A stretch of 64,000 nt of DNA from Synechococcus sp. BIOS-U3-1 (GCF_014279975.1 NZ_CP047936.1:2294001-2358000), one strand, 5' to 3'; positions 8,918 to 18,518 are shown, counted from the first letter of the stretch. Numbers and translations: made by a program. Notes: generated from the letters alone by a model not told the origin.

Positions 8918-8964
8918 CTGTATCATCTATAGCACATCAATAATAGTATAAGCTGATGATACAG
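8918..8964. repeat. 10-bp inverted repeat upstream of the aminotransferase
   Basis: CTGTATCATC (8918-8927) and GATGATACAG (8955-8964) are perfect reverse complements separated by 27 bp. It lies 84-130 bp upstream of the aminotransferase start on the minus strand, so it could be an operator or an mRNA leader structure. Confidence 0.5.
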
Positions 8965-9087
8965 ATATTGAGATCCTGCCTCGAAATCAGAATTAATTTT
9001 TACTTTAAAAAAAGGAAGCCCACTAAATTTAGTCTAAAAAGCAAAAATCAAATAGCACGGCAGAATTTCATGAAACACACAAAATCT

Positions 9088-9113
9088 CATGGCAGACTAA
9101 GGAGTCTGCCATG
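9088..9113. repeat. Perfect 11-bp hairpin
   Basis: CATGGCAGACT-AAGG-AGTCTGCCATG is a perfect hairpin with a 4-nt loop. It has no strong T-run on either side, so it is a weak candidate for a terminator. It may be the remains of a mobile element end or a small-RNA structure. Confidence 0.55.
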
Positions 9114-9465
9114 AAAAAGGGTATTCTTTAACCAGATTGCCGAATAGAAGTTGGCGAAAAATTGAGGTTTAATTCTTGAAGAATTTAAAACCACATAAAA
9201 ACCAACGAATACCAAGGTAAGAAGCTCGAGCCTCCTTATAGGCAAATTCGAAGCAGAGGAACAAGCAGCAATGGTTGCTAAAAATAATCGGGAAGGGCCA
9301 ACTGCTCAGGAAAGTTACAGAGTTATTGAAACTTGCAGATAATCAAGACCTCGTAAATCTCACTGAGGGAAGCTGCCTTAGACAGTCAACAACCCGCTAG
9401 TGAAATTGACATGGCGTCACCCCTTAGGCAATTTGACGACAGGCAATTACAAACAGATACGGGCT

Positions 9466-9486
9466 CACACGAATTCGATTCGTGTG
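9466..9486. repeat. Palindromic site CACACGAAT-TCG-ATTCGTGTG
   Basis: Perfect 9-bp arms around a 3-bp centre. The geometry would suit a dimeric regulator as well as a hairpin. No flanking gene is close enough to decide. Confidence 0.45.
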
Positions 9487-9794
9487 TGCAGAAGGAAACC
9501 GTAGAACGTTACTCACAGCCTTTTCTGACGGTTCTCCTACCTCTAAAAAGCCAGGGTCAAGAGGGCTCTGAAAAGAACTCAAATCATGAGATAGCAGAAA
9601 GCTCTTGGTAATGAGAACACCCAAGTCCTTATGTTCCACTCGATGCGCAGAAGGTCAGTCAATATACGAAGAGCCTTGCCTTTAGCTCCATCGCATGCCA
9701 CAAAATCAATTGACCATGAAACCAAATGGGCAAAAAGTTTCATCAAGTTGGACAGGCATGATTTAGAGGACTTAGATAAAAGATTCTCTTAGAG

Positions 9795-10000
9795 GTTTTT
9801 TGATCAGCTTGCCCCCCATCCATTCCCTGATTTAATTTCTCAGACCAGGGAATGGAATTACAGTCCACGCCAATAAACCTTGGAATATCCCTACAACCAT
9901 TCAGCTGTAGATGGTTGCAGGGCTGACGCAGACTATCTCGAAGACCTCCCTCATACGAATGATCGAATGGGTAGGGTACTGCGCAGCATCAGTCTTCCTA
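9795..10000 (-). pseudogene. Decayed AlpA-like phage regulator
   Basis: Read on the minus strand, this region gives RMREVFEIVCVSPATIYS, a stop, then MVVGIF in one frame. The neighbouring frame continues IPRFIGVDCNSIPWSEKLNQ, and WMGGKL returns in the first frame. That order (R-x-x-E-V-x-x-x-x-x-x-S-x-x-T-x-Y, then G-x-F-P, then W and a final W-M/I) is the AlpA/CP4-57 family helix-turn-helix layout, here broken by stops and frameshifts. AlpA-type regulators mark prophages and integrative elements. No integrase is next to it. Confidence 0.45.
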
Positions 10001-10305
10001 CTGAGGGTAGAATCCAGCATATTTGTCTCTCTTAACCACAGGAAGTCCATGGTCTACTGCCTTAAGAAATTGATCTAAATTCCTGATGACCACCTGGTTC
10101 TTAGATATATCTGGTTAAGATGAGTGAAGCAGTTCATTGAAGCTCTTCATCTCACCCATCACCTTCGGCTGTCAAAATTTGCAATTCGTCTTTCAGTAAC
10201 CTGAGATACCATGACAGCAAAGATGACTATAAAACGAGAATCTCAAAGGAATCACTACAGTCCTAGCTTGGTCGAACTCGGAGACGCCAACGCTTCGGCT
10301 ACCCC

Positions 10306-10375
10306 ACTCCTAAATGCCCCGTGCATGATCTGAATTCAGGGGGCATCCGCCTAGTCCTCGGAGTCGTTTAGGAGT
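10306..10375. repeat. Nested inverted repeat
   Basis: ACTCCTAAA (10306-10314) pairs with TTTAGGAGT (10367-10375), and inside it ATGCCCC (10314-10320) pairs with GGGGCAT (10340-10346). The arrangement could fold as a branched RNA or mark the end of a lost mobile element. Confidence 0.42.
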
Positions 10376-10529
10376 CCATAGAACTGACCGATAGAGACGA
10401 AATGAACGCGTCAAAAGTCTAATTCGGTCATTGAAAGAGGCTGAAAGACAGTTGAGCGCTGGCTTAAGACACGAACCGAAAATTGCTCAAACGACTTAAA
10501 TTACTCCCCAGGCAAGGCGTAAACACCTC

Positions 10530-13500
10530 GTGAATCAAAAGACTATTCAGGATCTCTCATCCGCTGGACAACATCAGGAGTGCCTACAGGCTTGTCAAAA
10601 ACTTCTCCAGAGCGAACCTGAAAACCCCTTCGCCTGGAAATACGCAGGTAAATCACTCATAGCCCTACAGCAATTTGAAAGGGCTCGACAGTTCTTGGCC
10701 AAAGCCCACCAAATTGATAAAAACGATCCGGAGACGATGAAAGACATCGGAAATATCTACCTAAACACAAAAAACAAAATTATTGCCATCAAATGGTACA
10801 AAAAAGCCCTAGAAGCAAATAATCTATTCGCACCTGCAATTAACAATCTTGCCAACCTTAAGAAGCAGGATGGCAATCACAAAGCTGCCATTGATCTATT
10901 CAAACAATCTATAGAGGCAGACCCAAAACTGATCCAATCATACATTGGTGCAGCAGCAAGCTTTCTGGAATTAGGAGAACTCGATCAAGCAACATCATTG
11001 GCAAAAAAAGCTCTAAAAATGAACAAAGACGTCCAGACTATAAATGAAATCCTCGGAGTCATCTTCCAGAAAAAAAACAATATTCAACAAGCAATAAAAT
11101 ATTACCAGAAGGAACTAGCGATAAATCCGCGATCGAGCACCTCACTTCTAAACATAGGCCTACTGCACTTACAGCAAGGGAAGGCAGCAGAGGCTATCGA
11201 GCCGCTTTCAATCGCATCCGCCCTTGTCCAAACCGAACAGTGCTCACTTCTCTTGGCGCAGGCATATCAAAGTCTTGGAGATTTTAACAATGCAATAATT
11301 GAATACAAGAAAATGAATATCAACAAAACAAGAAATAAGCTGATTCCATTCAACCTTGGACTCTGCCTACTTGAGACTGGGCGCAATAGTTCTGCCATAG
11401 AAGCATTCAAAGTCGCCGTTCAGCTAGACGAGTCTTTTATCCCCGCATGGGGAAACATTGGGACTGCTCTCATGAACGAGGGGAGGCATCAAGAAGCACG
11501 CCTCGTAACACAAAAAGTTCTTGAAAAAGATCCAGACAATCCCACTGCCCACATGAACTTGGGCAGCATTTACAAAGCCTTCGGCAACCTTGATCAAGCT
11601 CTTGCTTCAACTTTGAGATCCCTAGAGCTTAAGCCTGATAACCCCACTGCCCACATGAACTTGGGCAGCATTTACAAAAATCTTGGCAAACTTGAGCCAG
11701 CTCTTGCTTCGACATTGAAATCGCTAGAGATCAAACCTGATAACCCCGATGCTCACATGAACCTGGGCAGCATATACAAAGATCTTGGCAAACTTGAGCC
11801 AGCTCTTGCTTCGACATTGAAATCGCTAGAGATCAAACCTGATAACGCCGATGCTCACATGAACCTGGGCAGCATCCAGAAAGATCTTGGCAATCTTGAT
11901 CTAGCTCTTGCCTCCACTCTCAAATCTCTAGAACTCAAACCTGATAACCCTGACGCCCACATTAACTTAGGCGGCATCTACAAAAAGCTCGGGAAACTTA
12001 ATCAGGCCGTCGCCTCAACACTCAAGTCCCTAGAGATCAAACCTAATAACCCAGTAGCACACTCGAATTTGGGCAGCATCTATCAAAAACTCGGCGAACT
12101 CAATCTAGCTCTTGCCTCAACACGCAAATCCCTAGAACTCCAGCCTGACAACCCTGATATCCACTTAAACCTAGGTAGTATCCATAAAGACTTAGGCAAT
12201 CTTGATCAAGCTCTTGCCTCAATAGATAAATGCTTAGAGCTTAAACCTAATACCCCCGTTGCGCATTTGAACCTAGGCAGCATCTACAAAGATATGGGCA
12301 AGGCTGATCTTGCAATTGCATGTTTTGAACGCTGCTGCCAAACCCCGGATATCTCACCCTCGGAAACAGTGGCGGCGATTACAGGGCGCATTGCCTGCCT
12401 AATGGCACTGGATTGCTACGACGAAAGCCTCTTGGTGGCAGACAGTTGCAGTGACGACCGGCGCTTGCAGCTGATGACACGACTACATGTCCTACCGGTT
12501 CTATATGCAACGGATCATGAGGTCGCTGCAGTTCGCAAACGCTGGGAAAAAGATGCCGTAGATCTCTACAAGCTGTTGAAAGGCATCACTCAAGAGGACC
12601 CAGCCTGGGAACAACTTTATGTCCACGCCTGGACACTAACGAACTTCCATCTCGCCTATCAGATGGAAGACGATCGCCCTTTGCAGGAACTTTATTCAGG
12701 CATTATTGATCGAATCCTACGCCCCAGGCTTGGGGCGTTCATGCAACCTTTACCCCAACGCAATCCTTCAAACATCTCTCCGCTGCGGGTGGGAGTTATC
12801 TCCCCCAATTTGATGAACCACAACGGATCAATCTGGGCACTGGGATGGTTGGAAGGCATGGCCAACCATCCCGGTTACGAGATCTTCAGCTACAATCTCG
12901 GAACAAAAGAAGACTCAGGCAGTCAGAGATTCGCGGCTCTAGGAAGCTACCGCCATCTGCCTCTACGCGGAGAAAACCCTGAGGTCATGTTGCAGCAAAT
13001 CCTCAAGGATCAGCTAGATCTCCTGATCTACACCGATATTGGAATGCATCCGGCCAGCAATGTCACATCCGTGCTGCAGCTGGCTTCTATTCAGGCTCAG
13101 GGCTGGGGGCACCCGATCAGTAGTGGTTCCAAAACCATCCACTACTACTTCTCAGGCGAAGGGATGGAACCAGAAGGCAATGAAGATCATTACAGCGAAA
13201 CGCTGTATCGCTTGCCCAAAACAGGGCTAAATTACAATAAACCTGCCACAATCCACGACGGTCAACTGCTATTCGACAAATTTAATCTTCCCCGCAATAG
13301 ACCGATCCTCAATTCATTGCAGAGTACCTTCAAGTATCTGCCACGCAACGACTGGACATTCGCTGAGATTGCCCAGCGGCATCCCGAAGCCTTAATCGTT
13401 TTAGTTAGTGATAAAGGCAACGGAAGCATTGCCAAACGCCTATACGAGCGTTTAAAACCCCATTTTGAACACCGTGACCTCAATATCGAGAACCATCTGC

Positions 13501-13889
13501 GCATCTTGCCGAGACTGGATTACGGGGACTACATGGGGCTATTCGCGATCAGTCATCACACCATCGACACGATTGATTGGAATGGGGGCAACAGTTCAAT
13601 GCAATCATTATCACTCGACTGCCCCGTCGTCACTCTGCCCGCTAGTTTCATGCGCGGGCGTCACACAGTGTCGATGCTTGAAGTCCTAGAGTTACCCGAA
13701 TTGATTGCCAAAAATGTCGATGATTACATCGCGATCTCATGCCGGCTATTGAAAGAACAAAGTTTTTATCAAGACATGCGCGCTGCCATTAAAGCGCGAA
13801 AGGCCTGGTTGTTCCATGACAAAAGTGTGGCCAAAGCCTTTCAGGTTGCAGTAGATACAATTTGCCGCAAGCCACTTAAGCGAAATTAA
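10530..13889 (+). CDS. TPR-repeat protein with GT41 (O-GlcNAc-transferase-like) domain, copy 1
   Basis: An 1119-aa protein, GTG start. Residues 1-610 are TPR repeats: about eight divergent units, then eight near-identical 34-residue units (consensus MNLGSIYKDLGNLDQALAST). Residues from about 752 to 1110 form a SPINDLY/OGT-like catalytic region: VGVISPNLMNHNGSIWALGW (N-lobe), QAQGWGHPISSGSKTIHYYF and ETLYRLPKTGLNY (C-lobe), and NGGNSSMQSLSLDCPVVTLP (nucleotide-sugar end). GT41 enzymes add a sugar from a UDP- or other nucleotide donor to Ser/Thr of proteins held by the TPR superhelix. Its N terminus (MNQKTIQDLSS) matches copy 3, while its catalytic domain differs from copies 2 and 3. Enzyme activity is inferred. 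Confidence 0.88.
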   Translation: MNQKTIQDLSSAGQHQECLQACQKLLQSEPENPFAWKYAGKSLIALQQFERARQFLAKAHQIDKNDPETMKDIGNIYLNTKNKIIAIKWYKKALEANNLFAPAINNLANLKKQDGNHKAAIDLFKQSIEADPKLIQSYIGAAASFLELGELDQATSLAKKALKMNKDVQTINEILGVIFQKKNNIQQAIKYYQKELAINPRSSTSLLNIGLLHLQQGKAAEAIEPLSIASALVQTEQCSLLLAQAYQSLGDFNNAIIEYKKMNINKTRNKLIPFNLGLCLLETGRNSSAIEAFKVAVQLDESFIPAWGNIGTALMNEGRHQEARLVTQKVLEKDPDNPTAHMNLGSIYKAFGNLDQALASTLRSLELKPDNPTAHMNLGSIYKNLGKLEPALASTLKSLEIKPDNPDAHMNLGSIYKDLGKLEPALASTLKSLEIKPDNADAHMNLGSIQKDLGNLDLALASTLKSLELKPDNPDAHINLGGIYKKLGKLNQAVASTLKSLEIKPNNPVAHSNLGSIYQKLGELNLALASTRKSLELQPDNPDIHLNLGSIHKDLGNLDQALASIDKCLELKPNTPVAHLNLGSIYKDMGKADLAIACFERCCQTPDISPSETVAAITGRIACLMALDCYDESLLVADSCSDDRRLQLMTRLHVLPVLYATDHEVAAVRKRWEKDAVDLYKLLKGITQEDPAWEQLYVHAWTLTNFHLAYQMEDDRPLQELYSGIIDRILRPRLGAFMQPLPQRNPSNISPLRVGVISPNLMNHNGSIWALGWLEGMANHPGYEIFSYNLGTKEDSGSQRFAALGSYRHLPLRGENPEVMLQQILKDQLDLLIYTDIGMHPASNVTSVLQLASIQAQGWGHPISSGSKTIHYYFSGEGMEPEGNEDHYSETLYRLPKTGLNYNKPATIHDGQLLFDKFNLPRNRPILNSLQSTFKYLPRNDWTFAEIAQRHPEALIVLVSDKGNGSIAKRLYERLKPHFEHRDLNIENHLRILPRLDYGDYMGLFAISHHTIDTIDWNGGNSSMQSLSLDCPVVTLPASFMRGRHTVSMLEVLELPELIAKNVDDYIAISCRLLKEQSFYQDMRAAIKARKAWLFHDKSVAKAFQVAVDTICRKPLKRN
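11532..12345 (+). repeat. 102-bp coding repeats in TPR copy 1
   Basis: Eight consecutive 102-bp units, each one TPR. Motifs such as CACATGAACTTGGGCAGC and CTTGCTTC recur with little change at the DNA level, also in wobble positions. The units starting near 11739 and 11841 are almost identical to each other. Confidence 0.85.
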
Positions 13890-13967
13890 TTACAACTTCA
13901 TTCACAAATATAGAATATTTCCACAAAGAATAGGCAGGAACGTCGCTATACATAATTTCACGGGTAT

Positions 13968-14662
13968 GGATGCTGAGTGAGGTCAGCCTTGGCGCTTCAA
14001 CCAATCACACTGTCAACGCTCATTACTTACAGCGTCACTGATCCTTAAACCCGCCTCACCATAGGAAAGTAGATCAGGCTCTAGTGATCACAGTCAGTGC
14101 CAAAATCAACAGCTCAGAAATCATTGGTGATGCAAAACTATTCGCAATCACGACAATAAGATTCACACATTGAATACCCAAAGCTTCGAACTGACTGGAG
14201 TATTCCGTGAAGAATTGAAGCGGTGTGAGACGATGATTCGGAAGGAAATCAGGACAGTGCATTCGGACGTGGCAAAGTAAACCCAGATGTTCAAGCTATC
14301 CATGTCCCATGGTGCTTTTTACTAGGCGTGGAGCTACCCGAGCGCTTTTGCAAGCTTGAATCAGAAAATCAAACTCTCAAAACCGGATACATACCACCGG
14401 CTTTCCGTAACTGACCGGCAGCGACAAACACCATGACAAGTTCGCCACACTCGTGAACGAATCCTGATCACGAGATCCTTCAAATGATCGCCCTCTGGTT
14501 CTCACGCCAACGATGTGAGCTTTCTTGTGATTCACTCCACAAAACTTGCTACTCACTTCACCCCGGAGATAAACCGACTCTATGAAGCCGCTGTGCTGGG
14601 GAACACAGCACACATCCAATTCAAACTCGACCATCAGCGAATCAAGTGCGAAGATGGGATAT
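13968..14662 (+). pseudogene. PLD-gene remnant in front of TPR copy 2
   Basis: This non-coding stretch aligns by eye with the PLD gene at 5603-7024. Shared pieces include CGAACTGACTGGAGT/CGAACTGGCTGAGT, CAGTGCATTCGGACGTGGCAA against CAGTCGCTTCGGACGTGACAA, and GGCGTGGAGCTACCCGAGCG against GGCGTGGAACTCCCCGACCG. About 240 bp corresponding to 6430-6665 of the intact gene are missing, joining the HKD1 region to the HKD2 region, and stops and indels break every frame. The start is approximate. It ends just before the next TPR gene, matching the end of the PLD frame. Confidence 0.8.
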
Positions 14663-14733
14663 AGAGACATTGCTAGTAGCAGAAATGATAGATTAAGCTG
14701 TAGGCAACGCTTAGGGAATATCCCACAAAAAAA

Positions 14734-17700
14734 ATGTCAGGATTTGGAGAGGAAAAAAGCAAGAAGAAGAAAAACCAGCGTGGGCGAATTAGCCAACCGG
14801 ATGGAAAGTCTCTTTATAGGAGCGCAATCAACCACCACGCAAAAGGAGACCTAGCCAATGCCGAAAAGGATTATAGGGAAGCAATAAAGACTGGCTTTTT
14901 TCATCATTCCTTGTTCTCAAACCTCGGGGTTATTTGTAAAGACAGTGGAAGGCCAGAAGAAGCAACCAACCTATACAAAAAAGCAATTGAAATAAACCCT
15001 AACCATCCTGACGCTTACTCTAATCTCGGCAGTTTATACAAAGATCTCGGCAACCTTGATCAAGCTCTTGCCTGCACACTGAAATCACTAGAGCTCTATC
15101 CCAACAACCCCACTGCCCACATGAACTTGGGCGGCATCTACAAAGAACTCGGCAACCTTGATCAAGCTCTTGCCTACACACTAAAATCACTAGAGCTCTA
15201 TCCCGATAACCCTACTGCCCACATGAACTTGGGCGGCATCTACAAAGGCCTCGGCAACCTTGATCAAGCTCTTGCCTACACACTGAAATCATTAGAGCTA
15301 GAGGCCGATAATCACGATTCATACCTGAACCTAGGAGTCATCTATAAAGATCTCGGCAACCTTGATCAAGCTCTTGCTTCCACACTGAAATCACTAGAGC
15401 TCTATCCCAATAACCCCACTGCCCAAATGAACTTGGGCGGCATCTACAAAGACCTCGGCAACCTTGATCAAGCTCTTACTTCCACACTGAAATCACTAGA
15501 GCTAAAGGACAATAATCACGATGCGTACCTGAACCTGGGCGGCATCTACAAAGACCTCGGCAACCTTGATCAAGCTCTTGCCTACACACTGAAATCACTA
15601 GAGCTCTATCCCAATAACCCCACTGCCCACATGAACTTGGGCGGCATCTACAAAGACCTCGGCAAACTTGATCAAGCTCTTGCTTCCACACTGAAATCAC
15701 TAGATCTAAAGGCCAATAATCACGATGCGTACCTGAACCTAGGAGTCATCTATAAAGATTTCGGCAACCTTGATCAAGCACTTACTTCCACGCTGAAGTC
15801 TCTAGAGCTCAAGCCAAATAATGCCGAGTGTCAAATGAACCTAGGTGCCATTTACAAAGATCTGGGGCACCTTGATCAAGCTCTTGCCTCAACACTGAAA
15901 TCCATCGAGCTAAAGGGCGATAATCACGATGCATACCTGAACCTAGGAGTCATCTATAAAGATCTCGGCAACTTTGATCAAGCACTTACCTCCACGCTGA
16001 AGTCTCTAGAGCTCAAGCCTAATAATGCCGAGTGTCAAATGAACCTAGGCGCCATCTACAAAGATCTCAGCAAACTTGATCAAGCACTTACGTACACACT
16101 TCAAGCTCTAGAGATCAGGCCCGATAACCACATTGCACATATGAACCTGGGGAGCATCCACAAAGATCTTGGGAACATTGATCAAGCTCTTGCTTGCACT
16201 CATACATCTCTAGAACTCAAACCTGACAACCCTGAGGCCCTGCTTAATCTGGGGGGAATTCACAAAGACCTCGGCCAGCTTAATCAAGCTCTTTCATTAA
16301 CACTAAAATCCCTAGAAATTAAGCCTGATAACCCGACAGCACTCCTGAAACTCGGAAGCATCTATAAAACACAAAAAGATTATGATAAAACCAAGGAATC
16401 ATATAGAAAAGCCTTTGAGCATGAACCAACTATTGAAAATGCATGCCTATCAAGATTAAATTTTCCATGGAACACAGCTTGCCAAGGAGACACTGAAAGG
16501 CTTAGATCTGAATATATCAAAAATGCAAGAGAAATATTTGCGAGCAGTCGCCCAAAAACTACAAAAAGCTTCTTAGACCTGTCTTTATTCATGCTATCCT
16601 ATCAAAATGGCAGCGATGACAAAGATTTCCTAGAAACAATAGGCAAACTAGTAAACCCGTGGCTTGCCATAAAATCAATGGACGAAGAAATAGCAATAGA
16701 AAGACTACAATGTCTCAAAAGTGACTCTGGAGAGAAACTCTCGCCTAAAGTTGGATTTTATTTCGACAATACCGAAAAAGATCATGTAGTATTTAGACAT
16801 TATTTTAATATGGTAAAAAATTGCCATGAAAACGGAATTGAAGTCATCATAATTAAAGGACCCATGGCTGCAAAGCAGAACAGCAATGAATTAGAAAATC
16901 AATCATCATGCGTCATACAGCTTTATCCGAACTTTGAGCAATCAGTCAAAACCTTAAAAAGGCTGAATTTGCAGATGCTCATATATACAGAGATTCACTC
17001 GTCTCCTGCGCCTTACTGCTTAGCTCACAACAGAATCGCACCAATTCAAGCAGTATTTCCAGGCAATTTAATAACAACAGGCATTCCCACCATGGACTAC
17101 TTTATTTCGAGCGAGTGCATGGAAACAAGCAACTCAAAAGATCAATACACCGAAAAATTAATCAAGCTCAAAGGGATGCCTCATGGAATCACAGACATCC
17201 CTAAACTTAGCCACAAAAAGGATCGCAAATATTTCAATCTTCCTCAAAAGTGTAGAATATTTGGATTATTGCATAATTTGATAAAGTTTCACCCAGACTG
17301 GGACAATTTACTAGAACGAATAGCCAAAGATAGCGAAAAAACTATTTTCATAGTTGCAGGAGAAGGCAGTTGTTCCAGCCTCTTCCTTAAGAACAGGTGG
17401 AAAGAGAAGGCGCCGACCTTTTTATCCAAATGCAGATTTTTCAATCAAATGTCACAGGACGAATACTTTAATTTACTGGCATGTGCAGATGCAGTTCTTG
17501 ATCCAATTCACATAGGCTGCGGAACAACTTCGATTGATGCCCTAAGTCTAGGAATCCCAATTGTCACAAAACCAGAAGTCCATCCTCGAACCAGAATTGT
17601 GCATGGACTTTATGAAATCATGGGCATAAAAAATGCCCCAATTGCACATACGGACTCAGATTATGTCAATTGCTGCACTGAAATACTTAGCACTAAAGAA

Positions 17701-17820
17701 GGATACATTAGACTCAAAGAGTCAATCAGAATGAACTACCATAAGGTTGTAACCGCGAACCAGCAATCGATAAATCAAATCACAGAAGAAATCAAAAAAA
17801 TGGTAACTACTTCCCCTTAA
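14734..17820 (+). CDS. TPR-repeat protein with divergent GT41-like domain, copy 2
   Basis: A 1028-aa protein with a short Lys-rich N terminus (MSGFGEEKSKKKKNQRGR), unlike the other two copies. After two divergent TPRs come 14 tandem units of 34 residues (roughly residues 90-560), many sharing GNLDQALA. The C-terminal region from about 668 is a diverged GT41-like domain: VGFYFDNTEKDHVVFRHYFN, IAPIQAVFPGNLITTGIPTM, EKLIKLKGMP, then CGTTSIDALSLGIPIVTKP near the end. This last motif is the nucleotide-sugar region of OGT-like enzymes. The C-terminal half is closely similar to copy 3. The gene is AT-rich and ends without an obvious terminator. Protein O-glycosylation is the likely role, but donor sugar and target are unknown. 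Confidence 0.86.
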   Translation: MSGFGEEKSKKKKNQRGRISQPDGKSLYRSAINHHAKGDLANAEKDYREAIKTGFFHHSLFSNLGVICKDSGRPEEATNLYKKAIEINPNHPDAYSNLGSLYKDLGNLDQALACTLKSLELYPNNPTAHMNLGGIYKELGNLDQALAYTLKSLELYPDNPTAHMNLGGIYKGLGNLDQALAYTLKSLELEADNHDSYLNLGVIYKDLGNLDQALASTLKSLELYPNNPTAQMNLGGIYKDLGNLDQALTSTLKSLELKDNNHDAYLNLGGIYKDLGNLDQALAYTLKSLELYPNNPTAHMNLGGIYKDLGKLDQALASTLKSLDLKANNHDAYLNLGVIYKDFGNLDQALTSTLKSLELKPNNAECQMNLGAIYKDLGHLDQALASTLKSIELKGDNHDAYLNLGVIYKDLGNFDQALTSTLKSLELKPNNAECQMNLGAIYKDLSKLDQALTYTLQALEIRPDNHIAHMNLGSIHKDLGNIDQALACTHTSLELKPDNPEALLNLGGIHKDLGQLNQALSLTLKSLEIKPDNPTALLKLGSIYKTQKDYDKTKESYRKAFEHEPTIENACLSRLNFPWNTACQGDTERLRSEYIKNAREIFASSRPKTTKSFLDLSLFMLSYQNGSDDKDFLETIGKLVNPWLAIKSMDEEIAIERLQCLKSDSGEKLSPKVGFYFDNTEKDHVVFRHYFNMVKNCHENGIEVIIIKGPMAAKQNSNELENQSSCVIQLYPNFEQSVKTLKRLNLQMLIYTEIHSSPAPYCLAHNRIAPIQAVFPGNLITTGIPTMDYFISSECMETSNSKDQYTEKLIKLKGMPHGITDIPKLSHKKDRKYFNLPQKCRIFGLLHNLIKFHPDWDNLLERIAKDSEKTIFIVAGEGSCSSLFLKNRWKEKAPTFLSKCRFFNQMSQDEYFNLLACADAVLDPIHIGCGTTSIDALSLGIPIVTKPEVHPRTRIVHGLYEIMGIKNAPIAHTDSDYVNCCTEILSTKEGYIRLKESIRMNYHKVVTANQQSINQITEEIKKMVTTSP
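15010..16375 (+). repeat. 102-bp coding repeats in TPR copy 2
   Basis: About 14 units of 102 bp. Two alternating types can be seen: one with an ELYPNNPTAHMNLGG junction and one with an ELKANNHDAYLNLGV junction. Higher-order units of 204 bp are therefore present, for example the pairs near 15730-15930 and 15930-16130. Confidence 0.82.
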
Positions 17821-18221
17821 AACAACAATCTCTAATTCTTAGACATTTCCCGCCAAAGCAATCTACTCTGAGCAAAAAGTTGAGGAATTTAATGCGCTAT
17901 TGTCAAGAGGGAAGTGGCAGTGGCGATTCGAATTCAATTATTAATCTTTTCTAGCAATTTAAGCTCTTATATACGAAAGAGCCGGAAAGCATTGAAACCC
18001 TTAAACGAGTCCATAAAATCATTGTGCAATAAGAAAGCAATACTCACAAGTAAGCTAGTTTCTGAAAAAGCCATCACTTAAGAGGCAACAGTCATCCTTG
18101 ACTGCTTGTTCTCCATTGAAAAACCCTGAAGCACTGAAAAGATACTCATCTCGACTTCCCCCAATGAGCTTTAAAGGTTGAGAAAAGAGCTAGATCCCCC
18201 AGCTAAGCATTTCACCCAAGA
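17821..18221. other. Spacer between TPR copy 2 and the second PLD remnant
   Basis: AT-rich, no gene supported. No clear promoter or terminator seen. It may include further eroded PLD sequence too diverged to recognise by eye. Confidence 0.4.
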
Positions 18222-18500
18222 TTTCGATGAAAATGGCTTACCTATGGCGAAAAGCTGCATCACGAGATCTCGGTCATAGACAACTAAACCATGATCACAG
18301 GAAGTTTAAACTGGTCACCCATTCAGCTCACACCAACGATAAAATTCCACTGGTGGACCACTCACCCAAGCTTGCTACTCATTTCACAAGTGAGATTAGG
18401 CGGATATGGCGAAGTACTGAGCTGGAACTCACCACTCAAATACGCCAGACGAAGAAACAGAAATCAATCTGCGAAAGCAGGGTGGAGGAAAATTTAATAT
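18222..18500 (+). pseudogene. PLD-gene remnant in front of TPR copy 3
   Basis: Corresponds to the last part of the PLD gene (about 6755-7020). CATGATCACAGGAAG and TTTAAACTGGTCACCCAT match the HKD2 region, and CACTCACCCAAGCTTGCTAC and GAGATTAGGCGGATATGGCG match its end. An open frame of 91 codons survives (18227-18502) and reads HTNDKIPLVDHSPKLATHFT, but the HKD motif itself is destroyed and the N-terminal three quarters are gone, so it is not a working enzyme. Confidence 0.78.
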
Positions 18501-18518
18501 GACCTGGGTAGTAGCTTT

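Larger units (their letters stand above)
8835..10529. other. 1.7-kb island spacer with hairpins and gene debris
   Basis: No intact gene is supported. Contents seen are three perfect inverted repeats (8918-8964, 9088-9113, 9466-9486), a decayed AlpA-like regulator on the minus strand (about 9795-10000), a nested inverted repeat (10306-10375) and the probable promoter region of the first TPR gene. The stretch directly upstream of that gene shares a segment (AAACGACTTA, then TTACTC) with the upstream region of the third TPR gene at 18552. Confidence 0.55.

Noticed and set aside
9411-9639. Two overlapping frames of about 70 codons on opposite strands
   Set aside because: No ribosome-binding site, no motif, and the region contains a palindrome and decayed sequence.
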